64,000 nucleotides of DNA from Ganoderma boninense (taxonomy: Eukaryota > Basidiomycota > Agaricomycetes > Polyporales > Polyporaceae), in the NCBI GenBank assembly GCA_002900995.3, contig CM035308.1, forward strand, positions 3,808,089-3,872,088, written 5' to 3'. The position numbers and the translations under genes were made by a program. A model generated the notes under the pieces. That model ran no database searches. It was not told where the DNA came from and was given only the letters and a program-made list of their open reading frames with translations. Below, in pieces: positions 57,096 to 64,000 of the stretch; positions within the stretch are counted from its first letter, which is position 1; every line of letters starts with the position of its first letter.

Positions 57096-60000
57096 ATGTC
57101 CCACTACCCCGAGGTGAGCACCCTTATTAAACTTTTGGCCTCCAGCCCGCTTTTCGTTTGGTGTGCCATGGGCAAGGGGCTGATGATGAGTCCAGGTGAT
57201 CCCCGAGTCGATTGTGTCTGCGATGGGGAGACAGTGTATTCCCGCAATGAACGTGGTCGCTTTGGTATCGCCTCTGGAAATTACTCTAATCCGAGACGAA
57301 ATGGAGGGTGGTCGCTCGAGGAAGCACCTCAGAAGGTGACTCGAGCAGGGGGCGATGATTCAGTTCGATTCAAGGGTAATCGTGCGGAAACAGCAGTGCT
57401 GCTCTGGAGGAGTATCTCTCGGCCCCTTCACCCGTGCTTGCTTCCTCTACCGACCCGAGGATATTGGGTTGTAAAACCCATTCGGCTTTACACTTCTATG
57501 TCGGCAACACGATTCGAGATTGCATGTCGAAGCGACCTACAAATCCGCACGTTTCACTACCTCTGCCACTGTTAGAAGGGGTGTTACAAGCACGCGTCTG
57601 GATGCGTCCTGCCACGGCTTGTCCTTCGATGCCTCGTTCTTCCACCATTAGGCAGAGGTTTAGGTCCAGTGATGGACATTTAGCCGTTGCCTAGAGCAGG
57701 GGTATACACCTCCCCTTGCTTCACTCCCGTTCCTGAGAGAACACATTCCGTCTTGGGCTCGATATCTGTCCCCTCTGGATGGTCGATATTCACTCCATGT
57801 TTTCCCTTCATAGGCGGACGAGGCCCAGCACGGCCACTACAACGACGGCTATTCCCCATACCTCAGCTATCCCGACCCGAATGCCTACCACCACTCACCG
57901 AGCCCCAACTACGAGCAAGAACATCAGTCATACCAACCAATCCATGCCGCCGGACAGCCAGGAGGCTTCGTGCCTCCCCAGCGGACCAGCTTGTACGACC
58001 CCTTCCAGCCCAGCTTTCCACAACCGCATTCACCTCCCCTCCACCCGGGCTCACCGCCTCTCCATCCCGGTTCGCCTCCACTCCACATCGGCTCTCCCCC
58101 AATAAGCGATTATCTGTCGACGACCTCCCACACGCTCGCCGATCCCATGGGGCTGCAAAGCCCGTACAGCAGCCAGTCTACGAGGGTCCAACTGCACGAC
58201 GACGGAGTAGTGGACGACTTTGGGGACACGGGAGACATCCCATTACTGCGCCGCGACGGGCCTACGGGCGGATCGATGCCGATCCCGGGTGAGTACGACC
58301 CGGTGGTAGACGACGATAGGTCAGAGAGCAACATCCGGTACGGGCGCATACCACAGCGCGTGCCGCGGCGATACAAGACGATCAAAAAGGTCGAGCTGTT
58401 CCACGGGAACTTCGTGCTGGACTCTGCGGTGCCGACGAAGCTACTGGACATGTGCTCGCAGCGGAACGAACGCGAGTTCACGCACATGAGGTACTCGGCG
58501 GCGACGTGCGACCCGAACGACTTCAAGGACTCGGGGTTCACGCTGCGGCAGGTGCACTATGACCCGCCGCGGAAGACGGAGCTGTTCATCGTGATGACGA
58601 TGTACAACGAGGACGAGGAGCTGTTCTGTCGGACGATGCACGGGGTGATGAAGAACATCGCGCACCTGTGCAAGCGCGACCGGAGCAAGACGTGGGGGAA
58701 GGAGGGCTGGAAGAAGGTGGTGGTGTGTATCGTGTCGGATGGCCGGCAGAAGATCAACTCGCGCACGCTGAGTGTCATTGCCGCGATGGGCGCGTACCAG
58801 GACGGTGTTGCGAAGGTGCGTGGTCTCTGTGAGCGAGTTACGCTTGGCACGCGGGTTTATGGTCCGGCAGAATGTCGTCAACGGGAAACCCGTGGCCGCC
58901 CACATTTACGAGTACACGACGCAAAGTATGTTCCGCCCGTCCGTATGCTCGCGGGATGCGACGCTGACATTTCGGGACAGTCTCGGTGACGCCATCGATG
59001 AAGCTGGAAGGCGCGGAACGCGGGATCGTGCCGGTGCAGATTCTGTTCTGCCTGAAGGAGAAGAACCAGAAGAAGATCAACTCGCACCGCTGGTTCTTCA
59101 ATGCCTTCGGCCCGATCCTCCAGCCCAACGTCTGTGTCCTGCTCGATGTCGGGACGATGCCGGGCCCCACGTCCATCTACCATCTGTGGAAGGCATTTGA
59201 CATCAATTCAAACGTGGGCGGCGCTTGCGGCGAGATTGTCGCGCTCAAGGGCAAGTACGGCCAGAATCTCATCAACCCGCTCGTCGCGGCGCAGAACTTC
59301 GAGTACAAGATGTCGAACATCCTCGATAAACCCCTGGAATCTGTTTTCGGCTACATCACGGTGTTGCCTGGTGCCTTCAGCGCCTACCGATACTATGCAC
59401 TCCAGAACGACTCGACTGGCGAGGGCCCGCTCCAGAAGTATTTCTTGGGCGAGAAGATGCACGGAGCTGGGGCGGATATCTTCACGGCTAACATGTACCT
59501 TGCCGAGGATCGTATTCTCTGCTGGGAGCTTGTCTCGAAGCGAAACCAGAGCTGGATCTTGCACTACGTCAAGTCTGCATACGCTGTCACGGATGTGCCT
59601 GATCAGGTTAGTCTCAACGGCCATAGACTTTCATCCGGTCGTTAAATTCGAATGCCCCGCAGGTTCCGGAACTCATCAGCCAGCGGCGTCGCTGGTTGAA
59701 CGGGTCCTTTTTCGCGGCGATACACAGTACCGTCAAGTTCCATTACATCTACCGGTCATCGCACTCGTTCATGCGCAAGTTCTGGATCCATGTCGAGCTG
59801 CTGTACCAGATTTTCAACCTCTTCTTCTCGTGGTTCGCCTTGGTACGTTCGATGCACTGTTACCCCCGAGGTCCGAATGCTTACACGACGATAGGGCAAC
59901 TACTACATCTCGTTCACCATTCTGAGCGAGTCGTTGGAGGACAGTTCATTCAACCTCAAGGGCATCAATATAGTCAACATCATACTGGAGTACTTTTACC

Positions 60001-61368
60001 TAGGCTTGCTGATTATGTGCTACATTCTCGCACTTGGCAACCGGCCGCAGGGTGCGAAATGGTTCTACACCTTGGCGTTCATCGGATTCGGCATCATCAC
60101 GATATACATGACAGTAAGGCCCTCTAATACCCTAAACGTCACGGCGGCACTAATACGACCAATGTGAAACGTGGAGATTGCCGCCTTCTTCCTCGCATTC
60201 AAGGGCATCGACAATATCGTCAAGCACGAAGGTCCGCTGACGCCGAACTCACTATTCACGAACTCCATCTTCCGCAACATCGTCATCTCACTGCTGGCAA
60301 CGCTCGGGTTGTACATCATTGCCTCTCTTCTCTTCGTACGTTCAAATCCACTGTTCTCGGAGGAATCCGCCTTGACACGCGCGTTGGCAGTTCGAACCAT
60401 GGCACATGATCACCTCGTTCATTCAATATCTGCTCATGGCGCCTTCATATATCTCGGTCCTTAACGTTTACGCTGTGCGTGATTGCTTCCGATGATGATC
60501 GTGCTGAGTCAGTACTAACACTGCCCCGCATAGTTTGCGAACGTCCAGTGCGTCCCGTTCATTTACTGACTGCGCCAGGGGTCGTAGGCATGCTGACCTG
60601 ATCGCCGCCCTACCCCGCACTCCGCAGCGACGTTTCATGGGGTACCAAGGGAGACAACAAGGTTTCAACTGATCTAGGTGTCGTCAAGACAGGGCCCAAC
60701 AAGAACGAAGTCGAGGTCGCAGTGCCTACCGCGGAGACGGATATTAACGCGGCGTACGAGGACGCCATCCATCTGCTGTCCACGAAACCGCCCAAGCAGG
60801 AGTCTAAGCCGGACCCGCAGACGGAGCAAGAAGACTACTACAAGGGTTTCAGAACAAAGTGCGTTCCCGTTCCACATATACTTTATCGGGCTGACACGAG
60901 GCGGCTGACCTGTGCACGTTCGCAGTGTAAGTTTCGGGTCTTCTCAGGTGAGGTGATGCCGGTACTGACGACGCTCGGCGCGCAACTTAGGTGCTGCTCT
61001 GGTGGACGCTCTCGAACGTGAGTGCCCTTCTATCTATCTCCGGTCACGCTCACTGACCGGACGCGATCATGTCGTAGGCTCTCCTGGCAGCGGTCATCGT
61101 GTATGTGGCGTCGTTGACTGCAGACGCGTTATTGAACCGGCTAACCCCGCCCCAGCACCGCAACAGGGAAGGCCTCCCATGTAGGCGCGGACAAAACCGT
61201 CAGCGGCTACATGGCGTTCATCCTCTTCTCGGTCGCGGGCCTCGCCCGTACGTTGGTTCTCTGCTTCTTACTTCCCCCGTTGCGCTGACGTCGTTTTCCG
61301 GCTTTCCAGTCGTCCGGTTCATTGGTTCATCGACCTACATGCTTGTCCGCCTCTTTGCGGGCGAATAA
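57096..61368 (+). CDS. chs: Chitin synthase (929 aa, 15 exons), class I-III type
   Basis: Exons: 57096-57113, 57814-58815, 58871-58925, 58981-59606, 59663-59842, 59895-60113, 60177-60335, 60391-60474, 60534-60547, 60628-60858, 60926, 60991-61017, 61078-61100, 61156-61247 and 61310-61368; 2790 bases in phase. It polymerises UDP-GlcNAc into chitin at the plasma membrane. A Pro/Tyr/His-rich N-terminal tail (~residues 7-130) precedes the catalytic core: TMYNEDE (~266), VSDGR (~314), DVGT (~412), the catalytic AEDR (~534) and QRRRW (574-578), which binds the growing chain. Multiple membrane spans follow, with the family-typical [15 protein letters not shown] and the C-terminal [10 protein letters not shown]. 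The tail-core-helices order without a myosin domain fits classes I-III. Introns are short except the 700-bp first one. Confidence 0.93.
57114..57813 (+). other. 700-bp first intron of the chitin synthase
   Basis: GTGAGC...TTCATAG separates the first six codons (MSHYPE) from the rest. It is about ten times longer than the other introns of the gene. No repeat or element was recognised inside. Long 5' introns often hold regulatory sequence; that is inference. Confidence 0.75.
60926..60926 (+). other. Single-nucleotide exon (T) of the chitin synthase
   Basis: The exon ending at 60858 leaves AA of a codon, and the next coding block starts at 60991 with GTG CTG CTC. One base is missing for an Asn codon. 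A lone T at 60926 is bracketed by a perfect acceptor (CGTTCGCAG) and a perfect donor (GTAAGT). Splicing it in yields [13 protein letters not shown], the family pattern, with flanking introns of 67 and 64 bp. The alternative is a 22-base exon (60926-60947), which adds seven residues and leaves a 43-bp intron. Confidence 0.6.
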
Positions 61369-61958
61369 GGGGCTGGGTGGCAGGTTGAAGGGTATGCTTG
61401 TGTCAGTCGCCAGGGCTGGCTTCGATTCTTTCACGCTCTCATCGGACATTCGGCGTTTGGCTCTCTCTCCTGTCTTGACTGCTGCTCGTGTTACGGAAAA
61501 CGAACGCTTATGAAGTAACGTTACAAGTGGTGCTACATCCGTTTCTGCTATCGATACCCTGTGCGGTTGAACTTGGCGAGTAATTATGAGGAACTAAGAA
61601 TACAGTTACACTAGCTGTGGTGTGTCAACCACTGTTGTCGTAAATATATCGACGTATCCCACGTCGAACCACTTGAAACCCGATGACCAGCGACCCTACA
61701 ATGCCGGGCCCGAACTACAGTATACACGTACAGTGAGGTATTGGCAAGAGGAAGGAACCGAGAGGAAAGATAACAACAAGATCGAACGATGCGCTGCGGC
61801 GTGTCGCGGCAACGCCGAGGGCATGGGAGGGGTATCGTGTATCATGCGCCGTGTATGTCGTATGATAAGGGTTCACGCTCGAGCTCAGGCTGGCATTGCG
61901 CGGTATGTGGTATTGTGGCAGCCGAAACTGCTCGATGCGGCGGACAACAGTCAAGCAG
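61369..61958. other. 3' intergenic region between convergent genes
   Basis: Shared 3' flank of the chitin synthase (plus) and the small minus-strand gene. No other feature seen. Confidence 0.6.
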
Positions 61959-62725
61959 TCAGTCATGATGAACGCTTTGCCTGCGAACGAGCGAGACGAC
62001 CACATCTGTCAGCGTCTGCCGCCACCACCCAGGGACACGGCGCACGGGAGAACGGGAACGGGAACTTACCGCTTTCGCCCGCTTCGGGACGAGCAGGAGC
62101 ACGGGGTCCTCGTCGTCGGGCGTCGGATACCGGGTGCACGCTTGTGGCGGCTGCGACGGCGGCCCAGACATAGACATGGTCATCTGTGCGTGCGTGGACA
62201 CGGGAAGGAGGACGTGGTTGGCTGTGAGCATGCGACGCCACAGCGCGCGGCCGGGACGCAGCGAGCACTGAACACTAACCATGGCGAGTGCGCCGGGCGG
62301 CGCGGTCGAGACCTTGCGTTGCTTCGTAATGCGCAACGCCGAGTTCAGCTGCCAAGGACAAAGGACGCCGTGTCAGCGGGAGTATACAGGTACTCGGGAT
62401 GGATACATAGTGGCGGGCGGCGGCGCCGGCTCGAGTGCACTCCGCGTCGCGGTTGCGAAAGCCAACGCAACTGTGGCGCGAGCTCGAGCGGGCAACCACC
62501 GAGGCACCGAGCTGGGTGGGGACAGAGAGAGTGGTGCTCACCTTTGCTTGGCTTGGCGCCCTTGGTCCGGCCTAGGGTGCCGTAGTGGACCATGTCGTTG
62601 GTAACGAAGGTCATGTTGGGGAACGCGGACAAAGAATGCGCGAGGCTGGGGAGCGCCGCTATGCTTGCCGAGGCTGGTGAAGAGCCAGGTACGCGTGGTT
62701 TCGAGGCGTTTGCCGACGGGTCCAT
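61959..62725 (-). CDS. Small unknown protein (153 aa, 4 exons)
   Basis: Exons in transcription order: 62725-62542, 62348-62280, 62221-62070, 62015-61959; 462 bases, phases consistent, canonical GT-AG ends. The product starts MDPSANASKPRVPGSSP, contains FVTNDMVHYGTLGRTKGAKPSK and a Pro-rich stretch with YPTPDDEDPVLLLVPKRAKA, and ends RRQSVHHD. No domain, signal or membrane span is recognised. Intron 1 is 193 bp, long for this locus. It converges on the chitin synthase. The model rests on splice logic only. Confidence 0.45.
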
Positions 62726-64000
62726 GCTGCAGAGGTGGGGATGTGCGAGGAAGGGGGAGGGGACACGAGGACGGGGCGGCGGACAGAGAAGAGGCCGAGG
62801 AGGAGGAGGAGGCGGAGGAAGAGGGAGGCAGAGAAGCCTGAGCCCGAGGACGACTGTGCGGCCGCGGTAGACATAGGGACGTGCAGGGACCGAGATGGGG
62901 GCAAAGCGTGGGTGCGGGTGGGGCTGGGGGGCGTTGAGGGATTTGAAACGAACAAAGGATGGTGCAGATGGCCGGGCTCATATGCAAAGACGCCACGCGC
63001 GCACTGCCGCAGACGCACTCTGTCAATCGGCCACGCGAATAGAGAGGCAGCACAGAATAGAACAGGATTCGAACGGCGCAGCCCGCCTCGCACCCCGGCG
63101 ACAGAAGACGCGCCCAAAACGCTTCCCTGGCTTCCGCCAGCCACATATATCCACCCCCATCCTCGCTCCGCGCGGGCCACGCCGGCATCCGCCCGCAACG
63201 TGCCCATCCTCTTCGCGCAAGCACCGTCATAGATCCGAGAGGGGGCCCTCCTTCCTCCTTTCTCCCGGCGATCCCGAGGAACCGCCCGCGGACGGCCGGC
63301 GCCTGCGACGCGTGTTTTCCCCCGACATCGTCGCAGCTCTCCAGCGGAGTTACGAACAGTCCACTCACATTGGCTTCTGTCGCGCAGATGGGCGCAGAGG
63401 AGAGGCACCTCCGGAGTCGCAAGAAGTCGCGAAGCACTCCACAGGCCGAGCCCAAAGGCCCAACGCCATAGATTATCGTCGATATCACGAGTCATATACA
63501 CGGCCCCGGGCTGCCGACCGCTATTGCCTCACCCAGCGAACTCTCGCGATATCCTAGGCCCAATGGACCAGATGCCTCATATACGGCGCGAGATACGCTC
63601 GAGCCGCGGAGCTCGACACCCCGAGTCACAGTGCTCTAAGTAGTCGTCGCCATCCGCACGCCGAATCAGACCACACACCTGTGCGCCGATTCCGAGGGGA
63701 CACTTGGCATTGGCAGTGGCACACACGCACACATGCCAGCACAGGATCGCTGCGATACGCCAGGTCAGACAAATCGGGCAACTCTAGAGTTGCATTATGA
63801 TTATTGCTATGCGGACGCACCATCCGCCGCGCAGCCGCATCCGCATCCGCCCTCCCCTCCTCCTCCTGAGTCCTGCAATCGCGTCCGCCTTGCTACTGTA
63901 CGTGGAGCCGAGCCGTGATTCGTGCTTTCTGGCCTCAAAGCGAACGCCAGAGGATGTCGTTCCCGGGGGCGCGGCCCACGTTCCGGACGTGCTGCCAGTT
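62726..64000. other. GC-rich upstream region, no supportable gene
   Basis: Several long but low-complexity open frames (Arg/Pro/Ser-rich) on both strands reflect high GC. An AGGAGGAGGAGG-type purine tract lies near 62795-62825. It may contain promoter and leader of the minus-strand gene. Confidence 0.5.

Noticed and set aside
57116..57575. A separate gene in the open frames at 57.1-57.6 kb
   Set aside because: They lie within the first chitin synthase intron and have no features of their own.
1..64000. CRISPR arrays, operons, ribosome binding sites, rRNA genes
   Set aside because: The sequence is eukaryotic with spliceosomal introns; no regularly spaced repeats or rRNA segments were seen.

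Overview
The window is filamentous-fungal nuclear DNA, almost certainly from a mushroom-forming basidiomycete (Agaricomycetes; Polyporales is only a guess). The reasons are genes broken by many 45-70 bp GT-AG introns, microexons, tandem DUF6534-type membrane proteins, a chromodomain Ty3/Gypsy retrotransposon, an intron-containing tRNA-Ser and a conventional fungal chitin synthase. Three 100-N gaps (6974-7073, 32217-32316, 47399-47498) split it into four contigs.

Layout. 1-3696 (minus): the 5' part of a gene joining a Ulp1 (C48) protease to a transposon-like reading frame; it leaves the window at base 1. 4048-6346: a 2.3 kb repeat with an inverted copy at 32317-34580. 8118-10895 and 12875-14977 (plus): two tandem DUF6534 genes of 18 exons with matching exon sizes; the first carries a 518-bp MITE inside one intron. 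15400-22441: a young Gypsy chromovirus with 460-bp LTRs and an ATCAT duplication, with a 497-bp LTR-bearing TRIM nested in gag and a textbook -1 frameshift site between gag and pol. 22981-31865: an acidic ORF, tRNA-Ser(CGA), a short-chain dehydrogenase, an F-box-like gene broken by a duplication/insertion, two MITE-like inverted-repeat elements and an FAD monooxygenase. 37235-47398: an inverted, error-laden copy of 21950-32216, including part of the LTR. Genes there are degenerate shadows, and the region looks more like an unpolished or misplaced haplotype contig than biology. 47499-48329: the 3' end of an MFS transporter cut by a gap. 51395-52477: a RING-H2 gene. 53212-53790: a third, fragmentary copy of the monooxygenase 3' end. 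54168-55592: a gene of unknown function and its decayed paralogue. 57096-61368: a chitin synthase of 929 residues, complete in my exon model, with a 700-bp first intron and apparently a single-nucleotide exon. 61959-62725 (minus): a small convergent four-exon gene.

How it works together: the only core housekeeping functions are the chitin synthase (cell wall) and the tRNA. The rest is accessory, repeat-rich DNA in which transposons of several classes have landed in or beside membrane-protein, redox-enzyme and F-box genes. Exon models were built by hand from splice signals, reading-frame continuity and paralogue or family agreement; no alignment or expression data were used.
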